From positions 1 to 55,178 of the forward strand of contig JAJRSK010000001.1 in assembly GCA_024278835.1 (NCBI GenBank): a stretch of DNA of 55,178 nt, given 5' to 3'. Positions within the stretch are counted from its first letter, which is position 1. Each line of letters begins with the position of its first letter. This DNA is from Campylobacterales bacterium (GTDB lineage Bacteria > Campylobacterota > Campylobacteria > Campylobacterales > QNZT01). This document shows positions 38,724 through 46,916 of the stretch, piece by piece. The position numbers and the translations under genes are program-made. Under the pieces are notes generated by a model that saw only the letters and a program-made list of their open reading frames with translations, was not told the origin of the DNA and did not search any database.

Positions 38724-40535
38724 ATGCAAAAGATTAGAAATATCGCCGTTATCGCGCACGTTGATCATGGTAAAACAACACTAGTAGATGAATTATTAAA
38801 ACAATCAGGGACATTTGACTCTCACCAGCAAGTAGATGAGAGGGTGATGGATAGTAATGATATCGAAAAAGAGAGAGGGATTACAATCCTCGCGAAAAAC
38901 ACTGCTATCAGATATGAAGGGTACAAGATTAACATCATTGATACTCCGGGTCACGCTGATTTTGGTGGTGAAGTTGAGCGCGTGCTTAAGATGGTTGATG
39001 GGGTTTTATTACTCGTTGATGCACAAGAGGGTGTTATGCCTCAAACTAAGTTTGTGGTGAAAAAAGCACTAGAACTTGGAATCCGTCCTATCGTGGTTAT
39101 CAACAAGATTGATAAGCCAGCGGGCGAGCCTGACCGTGTGGTTGATGAAATCTTTGACCTGTTTGACGCACTTGGTGCCAATGAAGATCAACTTGACTTT
39201 CCAGTGGTATATGCCGCGGCGAAAAATGGTTTTGCCAAGATGAACCTTGAAGATCCAGACAAAGATATCCTTCCTATCCTAGATACTATCATCAAAGAAG
39301 TACCAGCATCAGAAGGATCTGCGGATAATCCTCTTCAACTACAAGTTTTCACACTTGATTATGATAACTTTGTAGGGAAAATAGGCATCGCAAGAATCTT
39401 TAACGGTCGTGTGAAGAAAAATGAAAATGTAACACTAGTAAAAGCTTGTGGAGAAAAAATCAATGGTCGTATCTCTAAACTTATCGGTTTTCTTGGACTT
39501 GAGAGAATAGACATCGATGAAGCAGAGAGTGGTGATATCGTGGCTATCGCTGGATTTGAGGCACTAGATGTGGGTGATACTATCGCTGACAGTAAAAACC
39601 CAGTAGGACTTGATCCCCTTCATATAGAAGAGCCAACACTTTCAGTTGTCATGTCGGTAAATAACTCACCACTAGCAGGAACAGAAGGTAAGTTTGTCAC
39701 CTCCAACAAAATCGCAGAGCGTTTAGAAGCTGAGATGCAGACAAATATCGCGATGAAGTATGAGAGTACGGGTGAGGGTGCATTTAAAGTATCAGGTCGT
39801 GGTGAACTTCAAATCACTATTCTTGCTGAGAACATGAGAAGAGAAGGTTTTGAATTTTCTCTAGGTCGTCCTGAAGTTATCATCAAAGAAATTGATGGTG
39901 TACAGATGGAACCATTTGAGCACTTAGTTATCGATGCTCCAGATGATTGTACGGGTACGGTTATTGAGAAACTTGGTAAGAAAAAAGGTGAGATGACGAG
40001 TATGGTACCTACGGGTGATGGTCAAACAAGACTAGAGTTTGAAATCCCAGCGCGTGGACTTATCGGATTTAGATCTCAGTTTTTAACGGATACTAAAGGT
40101 GAGGGTGTGATGAACCATTCCTTTTTAGATTATCGTCCTGTTTCATCGGGTGTTGAATCTCGTATGAATGGTGCGCTTGTTTCTATGGAGAATGGTGTAG
40201 CCGTTGGTTTTTCTATTTTTAACTTGCAAGATAGAGGGGTGATGTTTATCGCTCCACAGGATAAAGTATATGGTGGTATGGTTATCGGTGAACATGCAAG
40301 AGCCAATGATCTTGATGTGAACCCTATTAAAGGAAAACAACTTTCAAATGTCCGTTCTTCTGGTGCTGATGAAGCTATCAAACTTGTTCCGCCTCGTACA
40401 CCTACACTAGAACGTGCGTTAGAGTGGATTGAAGAAGATGAGTTGGTAGAAGTGACACCTATCTCTATTCGTATCAGAAAGAAACACCTTGATCCAACAG
40501 TAAGAAAAAGAATGACTAAAAAAGCTAAGGGGTAA
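38724..40535 (+). CDS. typA: ribosome-associated translational GTPase TypA/BipA
   Basis: The 603-residue GTPase shows all G motifs: '[15 protein letters not shown]' (G1), 'RGITI' (G2), '[16 protein letters not shown]' (G3), 'NKIDKP' (G4). It then has the EF-G-like domains and the BipA-specific C-terminal domain ('[20 protein letters not shown]', '[20 protein letters not shown]'). It acts in ribosome assembly and stress adaptation. It contains no TATCATGATA copies. A small hydrophobic frame follows 3 bases after its stop. Confidence 0.97.
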   Translation: MQKIRNIAVIAHVDHGKTTLVDELLKQSGTFDSHQQVDERVMDSNDIEKERGITILAKNTAIRYEGYKINIIDTPGHADFGGEVERVLKMVDGVLLLVDAQEGVMPQTKFVVKKALELGIRPIVVINKIDKPAGEPDRVVDEIFDLFDALGANEDQLDFPVVYAAAKNGFAKMNLEDPDKDILPILDTIIKEVPASEGSADNPLQLQVFTLDYDNFVGKIGIARIFNGRVKKNENVTLVKACGEKINGRISKLIGFLGLERIDIDEAESGDIVAIAGFEALDVGDTIADSKNPVGLDPLHIEEPTLSVVMSVNNSPLAGTEGKFVTSNKIAERLEAEMQTNIAMKYESTGEGAFKVSGRGELQITILAENMRREGFEFSLGRPEVIIKEIDGVQMEPFEHLVIDAPDDCTGTVIEKLGKKKGEMTSMVPTGDGQTRLEFEIPARGLIGFRSQFLTDTKGEGVMNHSFLDYRPVSSGVESRMNGALVSMENGVAVGFSIFNLQDRGVMFIAPQDKVYGGMVIGEHARANDLDVNPIKGKQLSNVRSSGADEAIKLVPPRTPTLERALEWIEEDELVEVTPISIRIRKKHLDPTVRKRMTKKAKG

Positions 40536-40538
40536 ATC

Positions 40539-40610
40539 GTGGGAAAATTAATGAAATTACTTAGATATCTTCCTATGATATTGATGGTACTTAGAAAATT
40601 TAAAAAATAG
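40539..40610 (+). CDS. 23-residue hydrophobic basic micro-ORF after typA (tentative)
   Basis: A GTG start with AAGGGG 6 bases upstream opens a frame reading MGKLMKLLRYLPMILMVLRKFKK. An internal ATG at 40551 would give 19 residues. The peptide is a single amphipathic or membrane-spanning helix with a basic tail. The ribosome site overlaps the end of typA, so it could be co-expressed. Its small size keeps confidence low. Confidence 0.4.
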   Translation: MGKLMKLLRYLPMILMVLRKFKK

Positions 40611-40621
40611 AAATATCTCTA

Positions 40622-40649
40622 TCATGATAGTAGGCAGCTACTATCATGA
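40622..40649. repeat. head-to-head palindromes forming an 11-bp hairpin
   Basis: TCATGATAGTA, loop GGCAGC, TACTATCATGA forms a perfect 11-bp stem in the gap after typA. Like the element at 33260 it joins two copies of the recurrent motif in opposite orientation. A second small hairpin (TCTACCC-TTG-GGGTAGA) follows at about 40657-40673. Together they may end the typA transcript. Confidence 0.55.
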
Positions 40650-40736
40650 ATACTGAGTCTACCCTTGGGGTAGAGCCTCCTAAAACCCTTCAAAATATCT
40701 ATTTACTAAAACTTATAACTCTTTGCTATAATGAAA

Positions 40737-40742
40737 TTCAAA
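40737..40742 (+). promoter_or_regulatory. -10 box of the YidB-like gene
   Basis: TATAAT in GCTATAATGA lies 21 bases before the ATG at 40764, with AAGGAG in between as ribosome site. Confidence 0.55.
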
Positions 40743-40763
40743 TCAAAATTTTAAGGAGTAAAG

Positions 40764-41213
40764 ATGGATTTAGGTGATATCGTAAACATGGGTACAGAGT
40801 TGTTTAACAACAAGTTAGGTGATACAGCTGAGGGGATAGATAATAGTGCAATACAAGATGCACTTTCTGGTCTATTGTCAAATGAAGAAGGTGGATTTGA
40901 CTTGAGTAATATCATGTCATCATTGACAGGTGATAGTGAAGGAGGGCTTGCTTCTGTGGTTTCTTCTTGGATTGGTGGTGGAGAAAATGAAGCCATCGAT
41001 AGTTCTGCACTTACGAATCTTTTAGGAAGTGACGCTATTGCTTCTTTTGCAGATAAATTAGGAATAGATGTGGATACAGCACTCAGCGGTTTAACTGATA
41101 CTTTACCAAATATGGTAGATCAAGCTACACCAGAGGGTTCTTCTTTACTTGATTCTGTAGGTGGACTTGATGGATTGATGGGTATGGCTGGAAAACTTTT
41201 CGGTAAATCATAA
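40764..41213 (+). CDS. YidB-like / DUF937 family protein
   Basis: The 149-residue acidic, glycine- and leucine-rich protein has no signal peptide. It resembles the DUF937/YidB family in its 'LSGLLSNEEGG' and 'VSSWIGGGENEAIDSSALTNLLGSDAIASFA' layout and in the repeated small helices 'LGIDVDTALSGLTDTLPNMVD', 'LDGLMGMAGKLFG'. The function is unknown. It has its own promoter and is followed by a good terminator, so it is monocistronic. Confidence 0.8.
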   Translation: MDLGDIVNMGTELFNNKLGDTAEGIDNSAIQDALSGLLSNEEGGFDLSNIMSSLTGDSEGGLASVVSSWIGGGENEAIDSSALTNLLGSDAIASFADKLGIDVDTALSGLTDTLPNMVDQATPEGSSLLDSVGGLDGLMGMAGKLFGKS

Positions 41214-41220
41214 GCATTTA

Positions 41221-41262
41221 GATATAGGGGTTGCTACTCCTATATCAACCTTTCTTTAATTT
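41221..41262 (+). terminator. terminator after the YidB-like gene
   Basis: GATATAGGGG, loop TTGCTA, CTCCTATATC forms a 10-bp stem with one G-T pair. It is followed on the plus strand by AACCTTTCTTTAATTTTT, a T-rich tail. Confidence 0.7.
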
Positions 41263-41290
41263 TTATTAATTATTTTTTCAAATTTTACGA

Positions 41291-41296
41291 TATAAT
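41291..41296 (+). promoter_or_regulatory. -10 box of the Bax1-I family gene
   Basis: TATAAT in GATATAATATA lies about 53 bases before the ATG at 41350, and GGAGAAAC forms the ribosome site. A second AT-rich match, TATAATATAGG, lies closer to the gene at about 41333. Confidence 0.45.
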
Positions 41297-41349
41297 ATAT
41301 CTATGCTAGAAGTAGCAGATTTATTTGTATATATAATATAGGAGAAACA

Positions 41350-42060
41350 ATGGGATTATATGATAGAGATTATGTAAAGAACAATACTACCGTTCAAGAC
41401 AGTGGCTATGCTCACGTAGAAGAAGAGGGAAGTAGAGATCTTGCAACATTTATAAAAGAGACATATCAGCTTTTTGCAGGGAGCCTTTTAGTAGGTGCTG
41501 CGGGTGCGTATGTAGGTATGGGTATGCCGGTGATTCGTGAATATTACTGGGCATTTGTTATCTTAGAATTTGCGCTTATCTTTGGTATCGGTTTTGCAAA
41601 ACAAAAACCAGGTCTTAACTTGGCGATGCTTTTTGCCTTTGCACTAGTGTCTGGTTTGACAATGTCTGTGATGGTAGGTCACTTTGTGAACGCAGGTGCA
41701 GGTGGAATAGTGGCAAATGCACTAATCCTTACAACAGTAGCCTTTGGTGGACTTTCGATGTTTGCCATGAATACGACTAGAGACTTTACAAGTATGGGAA
41801 AATTCCTCTTTATCACGCTTATCGTGGTAGTGGTAGCTAGCTTGTTAAATGTGTTTTGGTTGCATCTTTCGTGGATGTCTGTAGGGATTTCAGCGATAAG
41901 TGCGATACTATTTTCAGCGTTTATCCTTTATGATACGCAAAATATCATTCAAGGAAATTATGGTCATCCAGTAGATGGTGCTTTGGCACTCTACCTTGAC
42001 TTCATCAACTTGTTTACTTCATTGTTACACCTTTTAGGTATCTTTGGAAGCGACGACTAA
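41350..42060 (+). CDS. Bax1-I/YccA family inner-membrane protein
   Basis: The 236-residue protein has a cytoplasmic N-terminus ('GLYDRDYVKNN') and seven hydrophobic helices, in the pattern of the Bax inhibitor-1/YccA family ('FIKETYQLFAGSLLVGAAGAY' start; 'FSAFILYDTQNIIQGNYGH' near the end, with the conserved Asp-Thr pair; 'ALALYLDFINLFTSLLHLLG'). In bacteria such proteins modulate the FtsH protease or leak calcium. Which applies here cannot be told. Confidence 0.9.
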   Translation: MGLYDRDYVKNNTTVQDSGYAHVEEEGSRDLATFIKETYQLFAGSLLVGAAGAYVGMGMPVIREYYWAFVILEFALIFGIGFAKQKPGLNLAMLFAFALVSGLTMSVMVGHFVNAGAGGIVANALILTTVAFGGLSMFAMNTTRDFTSMGKFLFITLIVVVVASLLNVFWLHLSWMSVGISAISAILFSAFILYDTQNIIQGNYGHPVDGALALYLDFINLFTSLLHLLGIFGSDD

Positions 42061-42076
42061 AAATGAGGGAGGGCTT

Positions 42077-42765
42077 TTAGCTCTTCTTCTTTCCCCAAAC
42101 GAATAACACTTCAAATTCTAGATAACTTAAGGGATACTCAGCAATCAACTTCTTGGTATCCGAAAAGCTCAATTGTCGATTCCCACCACTTACCCCTGAA
42201 TTTTTAATATAACGAAATTTTGAGAGATTATCTTCAAATTTTAATTTATACTCTTCCCTATCATGATAGATATCATAGTACTGCGATATGAGCGTTAGTA
42301 AATCATCATGATAGGGTAAAAAAGAGGGCAGTTTTGTTATCTCATAGATACTTTTAAACGTGCCATCACAAAAGATTGCAAAGGCGATTTCATCGCTATG
42401 TTGTGAAATATTTTCAATGGTTTTATCTAACTTTTTTGCCCACTGTAAGGAGGAGGCTGCGATGGTGATGTCAACAGTTTTTATATCATGATAGAGTTCA
42501 GGGTTCTCAAAATCCATGTTGTGTAAAGCTACCCTAGCAGACATAGGGTGAAGCGTACACATATTTTCTGCTTTATCCACACCGATGAAGCGCATAAATT
42601 CCCAGTCAATCTCTTTAAAAACCGCCCCTTCTCCACATCCTAGATCAAGGATAATTTTTGGTTTGCTTTTTATCCCTCTGATGAGTTTTTTAGCAACCTT
42701 TTTTGGATGATATTTGTCTCTTGGTAGCTTTGGGCTCGTTTGGAAAATTCATCTGTATGTGGCAT
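42077..42765 (-). pseudogene. BioC-like SAM methyltransferase broken by a frameshift in an A6 run
   Basis: Frame 1 begins at 42765 (or at an in-frame ATG at 42777) with 'MPHTDEFSKRAQSYQ' and 'ETNIIQK', a typical BioC N-terminus. It meets a stop after 'LLKNSSEG'. The frame that continues the protein, with motif I 'IILDLGCGEGAVF' and then 'FIGVDKAENM', is reached by adding one A to the six-A run at 42699-42704 (T6 on the plus strand). Corrected, the gene is about 229 residues, normal for malonyl-ACP O-methyltransferase of biotin synthesis. As written only a 172-residue piece from ATG 42595 is open, lacking the SAM loop. It converges on the Bax1-I gene. Confidence 0.75.
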
Positions 42766-42803
42766 ATTGTGGGGCATTTAACATTACTTTCAATCTTTTT
42801 AGG

Positions 42804-42809
42804 TATAAT
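42804..42809 (+). promoter_or_regulatory. -10 box of secG-frr-pyrE
   Basis: TATAAT in GGTATAATCG lies 43 bases before the secG ATG. It can serve the secG-frr-pyrE run, which has short gaps throughout. Confidence 0.55.
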
Positions 42810-42852
42810 CGCACAATTATATCTAAAATATTTCAATTAATAAAGGTTTTTT

Positions 42853-43218
42853 ATGACTTCAGTCATGTTAATACTACAATTTGTTTTGGCAGTTGTTTTG
42901 ACAATCGTGGTTCTTTTACAGAAAAGTTCATCTATCGGTTTGGGTGCGTATAGTGGGAGTAATGAGTCAGTTTTTGGGGCAAAAGGTCCCGCTGGATTTT
43001 TAACGAAGCTTACATTTGTCCTTGGGTTTGCATTTATCCTTAACACGCTGGCTCTTGGTTACTTTTATAATGAAGATAAAAAGGGAACATTGGTTGATCA
43101 GATAGACACAAGTTCATTGGTACCAACGTCACCTATTGAAAAAACAGCACCAGTATCTTCTGCACCAGCGGCTCCAAAAGAGACAGCAGTTCCAGCTGCA
43201 CCAACAGAAACAAAATAA
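42853..43218 (+). CDS. secG: preprotein translocase subunit SecG
   Basis: The 121-residue protein has two membrane helices ('VMLILQFVLAVVLTIVVLLQ' and 'LTKLTFVLGFAFILNTLALGYF') with the conserved loop 'SSSIGLGAYSGSNESVFGAKGP' between them (given here in parts). An Ala/Pro/Thr-rich tail follows, longer than in E. coli. It is part of the SecYEG channel. It is the first gene of the secG-frr-pyrE run. Confidence 0.94.
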   Translation: MTSVMLILQFVLAVVLTIVVLLQKSSSIGLGAYSGSNESVFGAKGPAGFLTKLTFVLGFAFILNTLALGYFYNEDKKGTLVDQIDTSSLVPTSPIEKTAPVSSAPAAPKETAVPAAPTETK

Positions 43219-43224
43219 GGAAAA

Positions 43225-43788
43225 ATGATGGCATTAAGTGAAATTTATAACAATCAAACAGAACTTCTTAAAAAGAGTATCGAAGCGTTAAAAAAAGATT
43301 TTATGACACTTAGAAGCGGTAAAGTTTCTACAGCAGTTGTGGAAAATGTCAGAATCAACTACTACGATACACCAACACCTTTGACACAAGTGGGTTCAGT
43401 ACTGGCTACTGATGCGACCACTATCACTATCTCTCCCTGGGAAAAAGGACTACTTGGTGATATCGAAAAAGCTATCCAAGAAGCAAACATCGGTGTCAAT
43501 CCAAACAACGACGGTGAAGTTATCAAGCTTTTCTTTCCTCCTATGACCGTAGAGCAGAGACAAGAGAGCGCCAAGGGTGCCAAAGCCATGGGTGAAAAAG
43601 CAAAGATTGCCATCAGAAATATCAGAAAAGATGCTAACAACAAGATAAAAACACTTGAAAAAGATAAAGAGATTTCTGAAGATGAGAGTAAAAAAGCACA
43701 TGATACAGTACAGAAAAATACTGATGATACTAGTGCTCAGATAGATGCGCTTGTGAAAGATAAAGAAACAGAGCTTTTAAAAGTATAA
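43225..43788 (+). CDS. frr: ribosome-recycling factor
   Basis: RRF splits post-termination ribosomes together with EF-G. It has the usual 185-187 residues. '[29 protein letters not shown]' (in parts), '[19 protein letters not shown]', '[18 protein letters not shown]' and '[18 protein letters not shown]' are the family hallmarks. Two ATG codons stand side by side (43225 and 43228); AAGGAAA suits either. It lies 6 bases after secG. Confidence 0.96.
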   Translation: MMALSEIYNNQTELLKKSIEALKKDFMTLRSGKVSTAVVENVRINYYDTPTPLTQVGSVLATDATTITISPWEKGLLGDIEKAIQEANIGVNPNNDGEVIKLFFPPMTVEQRQESAKGAKAMGEKAKIAIRNIRKDANNKIKTLEKDKEISEDESKKAHDTVQKNTDDTSAQIDALVKDKETELLKV

Positions 43789-43828
43789 ATTTTTGCTGGG
43801 ATTTGCCTAGTAAAAAGGAGAAATTATA

Positions 43829-44440
43829 ATGATTAATTTAGAAGAAGTTTATAAAAAAGCAGGTGCTTTACTCGAAGGGCACTTTTTGCTCAGTAGTGGA
43901 AACCATTCTCAGTATTATCTTCAATCTGCTAAAGTTTTAGAAGATACAAAAGTCGCGGAGATGTTGGCTAAAGAGTTGGCTATCATGATACGTGAAGCTG
44001 GGATAAAAGTAGATACAGTATGCGCACCTGCACTCGGTGGGATCTTAGCTGGTTATGAACTTGCACGTGCACTTGATGCACGATTTATCTTTGCTGAGAG
44101 AGTGGATAAAGTGATGACGCTTCGTCGTGGCTTTGAAGTAAGAGAGGGTGAAAATGTCCTCATCTGTGAAGATATCATCACCACGGCGGGTTCCGCACTA
44201 GAAGCGGCAAAAACCGTAGAAGAACATGGCGCAAATATCGTGGCATTTGCAGCACTTGCAAACCGTGGTTTTTGTAAACGAAATGGAAGCGACAAAGAGG
44301 CAAAGCCTGAATGTAAACTTCCAAAAGATATGCCATTTTTTGCACTAGATGATTTTGATTTTGAGATTTACGAGAGTGAAAACTGTCCACTTTGTGTTGA
44401 CGGAAGTGAAGCTTATAAACCTGGAAGCAGAGGAAACTAA
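43829..44440 (+). CDS. pyrE: orotate phosphoribosyltransferase
   Basis: PyrE joins orotate and PRPP to give OMP in pyrimidine synthesis. The 203-residue protein has '[16 protein letters not shown]', '[18 protein letters not shown]' and the PRPP-binding loop '[21 protein letters not shown]'. The C-terminal CPLC motif near 'ENCPLCVDG' and the extra cysteine region are features of the longer form found in this phylum and in thermophiles. It lies 40 bases after frr. Confidence 0.95.
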   Translation: MINLEEVYKKAGALLEGHFLLSSGNHSQYYLQSAKVLEDTKVAEMLAKELAIMIREAGIKVDTVCAPALGGILAGYELARALDARFIFAERVDKVMTLRRGFEVREGENVLICEDIITTAGSALEAAKTVEEHGANIVAFAALANRGFCKRNGSDKEAKPECKLPKDMPFFALDDFDFEIYESENCPLCVDGSEAYKPGSRGN

Positions 44441-44490
44441 GCTAAGCTTCAAATCGGTCGATATATACCTATCATGATAAAAGGAACTAT

Positions 44491-45546
44491 ATGAAGATAC
44501 TAGTAACTGGTACGGCTGGTTTTATCGGGCATAATTTAGCAAAAACATTACTCGAACGCGGTGATGAAGTCATCGGGCTTGACAACATCAATGACTATTA
44601 CGATGTCAACCTCAAATATGGCAGACTCCAAGACCTAGGCATCAAACGTGAAGATGTCAAAGAGGGTGCGTTTGCAAACTCAGAAACTTATCCAAAACAT
44701 AAATTTATCAAGCTTGACCTCTCTGATAGAGATGGGATGGAAAAGCTCTTTAAAGAAGAACAGTTTGACGCCGTATGTAACCTCGCAGCACAAGCAGGTG
44801 TACGCTACTCACTAGAAAATCCTCATGCGTATATCAACTCCAATGTTGTGGGCTTTATGAATATACTAGAGGGGTGCAGACATCATGGTGTGAGTAACCT
44901 TTGTTACGCATCTAGTTCATCCGTCTATGGACTGAACAAATCCCAACCATTTAAAACTTCAGACCATACAGACCACCCCGTGAGTCTCTACGCTGCGACT
45001 AAAAAATCAAATGAGATGATGGCACACACTTATGCACATTTATATGGCATAAGTACAACGGGACTACGTTTCTTTACAGTTTATGGGCCATGGGGTAGAC
45101 CAGATATGGCACCGATGCTTTTTACTGATGCGATACTGAGTGATAGAGCGATAAAAGTCTTTAACCATGGTGATATGAGTCGGGATTTTACCTATATCGA
45201 TGATATCGTAGAGGGCATCATCAATGTCATAGACAATCCTGCAAAAAGTGATGCTAACTGGGATGCATTGAATCCAGACCCAAGTAGCTCTTCAGCACCC
45301 TATAAGGTGTATAACATCGGAAACAATGAACCGGTAAAACTGATGGACTTTATCCAAGCTATAGAAGAGAAACTAGGAAAAGAAGCAGAGAAAAACTTCA
45401 TGGATATGCAACCAGGTGATGTACAAAGTACCTACGCAGATGTGAGAGGTTTGATAGAGGATATGAACTATAAACCAGATACTTCGATAGAGAGCGGTGT
45501 GAGTGCATTTGTGGATTGGTATAGAGAATTTTATAGTCTGTCATGA
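44491..45546 (+). CDS. UDP-glucuronate 4-epimerase (NAD-dependent SDR)
   Basis: The 351-residue extended SDR has the NAD-binding 'GTAGFIGHNLAKTLLERGD', 'LAAQAGVRYSLENPHAY', the catalytic 'YAATKKSNE' and 'LRFFTVYGPWGRPDMA', all typical of the enzyme that interconverts UDP-glucuronate and UDP-galacturonate (GalE-like Gae/LspL). With the UDP-glucose dehydrogenase downstream it forms a two-step route UDP-Glc to UDP-GlcA to UDP-GalA for surface sugars. Its end overlaps the next gene by 4 bases (ATGA). Confidence 0.92.
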   Translation: MKILVTGTAGFIGHNLAKTLLERGDEVIGLDNINDYYDVNLKYGRLQDLGIKREDVKEGAFANSETYPKHKFIKLDLSDRDGMEKLFKEEQFDAVCNLAAQAGVRYSLENPHAYINSNVVGFMNILEGCRHHGVSNLCYASSSSVYGLNKSQPFKTSDHTDHPVSLYAATKKSNEMMAHTYAHLYGISTTGLRFFTVYGPWGRPDMAPMLFTDAILSDRAIKVFNHGDMSRDFTYIDDIVEGIINVIDNPAKSDANWDALNPDPSSSSAPYKVYNIGNNEPVKLMDFIQAIEEKLGKEAEKNFMDMQPGDVQSTYADVRGLIEDMNYKPDTSIESGVSAFVDWYREFYSLS

Positions 45547-46892
45547 TAAAAAAGGAACTTTTATCTCTACTAGCGGATGAAGAGTCTGCCAATGTAGAGT
45601 ATAAGACAAACTATCATAAAGAGACTATAGAGACGATTGTATCTTTTGCTAACGCTAAAGGTGGTAAGATCATCATAGGTATCGGGCCAGATAAGAAGAT
45701 AGTAGGAACTCAGATATCTAGTGAGAGTGTACAAAGATGGCTCAATGAGATCAAGTCTTCTACGGCTCCTTCGGTTATCCCAGATATAGATATCGTGGAA
45801 ATAGAGGGTAAGAGTATCGTTGTCATATCTGTAGCAGAGTACCCTATAAAACCAGTTAGTTATAAAGGTAGATACTATAAAAGAGTTGTAAACTCAAATC
45901 ATCTACTAAACATGGAAGAGATAGCAAACGAATACCTAAAGACACGAAATAGTAGTTGGGATTTTTATGCTGATGCGACTACAGCTATGGATGTCATATC
46001 ATGGGAAAAAGTGACAAAGTTTATAGGCACTATAGAAAAACATCAAAATAAAAAGTTTCAAGAGAGAGAAGAAGAGGTCTTAGCAAAGTATGGTGTCATA
46101 AAAGATGGTCATATCACGTATGGTGGTGAGCTACTTTTTGTGAAAGAGTTTTCTCCTTGGAGTGGTATACAGGCTGGGAGGTTTAAAACAGAGATTGATA
46201 TCATCGATAGTATTTCGTTAAATAGTGACCTTTTTACAGAGGTTGATGAATTGATGATATTTTTGCGTAAACATATGATGGTAGAGTTTATCTTTACGGG
46301 AGAACCTCAAAGAGAAGAGAGGTATGACTATCCTATAGAGGCTTTGCGTGAGATAGTGTTAAACATGATAGTGCATCGAGACTATCGATCTAGTAATGAT
46401 AGCATCATCAAGATATATGATGACAGAATAGAGTTTTATAATCCCGGTGCTTTATGGGACGATCTAACTATCGAAAAACTTTTATCGAACAACTATGAGT
46501 CAAAAGCGAGAAATAAACTCATCGCGTTGATGTTTAAAGAGTGTGGATTGATAGAAAAGTATGGTTCAGGTATCCGAAGAATAAAAACGATGTTTAGAGA
46601 GTATGGACTCATCGAGCCACTATTTGAAGAGAGAGGTAGTGGGTTTAAGGTAACCGCTTACAAAGAAAAACTTGATGAGGGAGTAAATGAGGGAGTAAAT
46701 GAGGGTGTAAATGAGGGTGTAAATAATCTATTTATCATGATAAAAAATCATCCCAATAAAAAAACACCATTTTTTGCGAAAGAGCTGGATACTTCTGTGA
46801 AAAATATAGAGCGATGGATAAAACAACTCAAAGATGAAGAAAAGATAGAGTTTCGTGGTGCTCCTAAAAGTGGTGGATACTATGCAAAATAA
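45543..46892 (+). CDS. AlbA_2/Schlafen-type ATP-binding transcriptional regulator
   Basis: The 449-residue protein starts with an AlbA_2 (Schlafen AAA_4) domain: 'ESANVEYKTNYHKETIETIVSFANAKGG', here in parts, and 'IIIGIGPDKKIVG'. It continues with a GHKL-like ATPase region ('EALREIVLNMIVHRDYR', 'IEFYNPGALWDD', 'LIEKYGSGIRRIKTMF') and ends with a winged-helix (from 'KTPFFAKELDTSVKNIERWI'). Between ATPase and winged helix lies a four-copy EGVN repeat. Such proteins are accessory regulators of unknown target, often in variable islands. Here it is inserted between two UDP-sugar genes and overlaps the first by 4 bases, so it may control that locus. Confidence 0.85.
   Translation: MIKKELLSLLADEESANVEYKTNYHKETIETIVSFANAKGGKIIIGIGPDKKIVGTQISSESVQRWLNEIKSSTAPSVIPDIDIVEIEGKSIVVISVAEYPIKPVSYKGRYYKRVVNSNHLLNMEEIANEYLKTRNSSWDFYADATTAMDVISWEKVTKFIGTIEKHQNKKFQEREEEVLAKYGVIKDGHITYGGELLFVKEFSPWSGIQAGRFKTEIDIIDSISLNSDLFTEVDELMIFLRKHMMVEFIFTGEPQREERYDYPIEALREIVLNMIVHRDYRSSNDSIIKIYDDRIEFYNPGALWDDLTIEKLLSNNYESKARNKLIALMFKECGLIEKYGSGIRRIKTMFREYGLIEPLFEERGSGFKVTAYKEKLDEGVNEGVNEGVNEGVNNLFIMIKNHPNKKTPFFAKELDTSVKNIERWIKQLKDEEKIEFRGAPKSGGYYAK
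46677..46724 (+). repeat. four 12-bp in-frame tandem repeats (EGVN)
   Basis: The unit GAGGGWGTAAAT occurs four times without gaps, encoding EGVN x4 as a linker before the winged helix. The units differ only at one third-codon base (two GGA then two GGT). Slippage would change linker length without a frameshift. Confidence 0.9.
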
Positions 46893-46916
46893 AATAAATA
46901 ATAAGGAATTAATAAA

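Noticed and set aside
42596-42765. Independent short start for the methyltransferase at 42595
   Set aside because: This would omit the SAM-binding motif that is plainly encoded just upstream in the same frame; the frameshift explanation accounts for the whole protein.
46677-46724. CRISPR-like repeats
   Set aside because: The 12-bp units are contiguous, without spacers, and in frame within a gene. No CRISPR array or cas gene is seen anywhere in the window.
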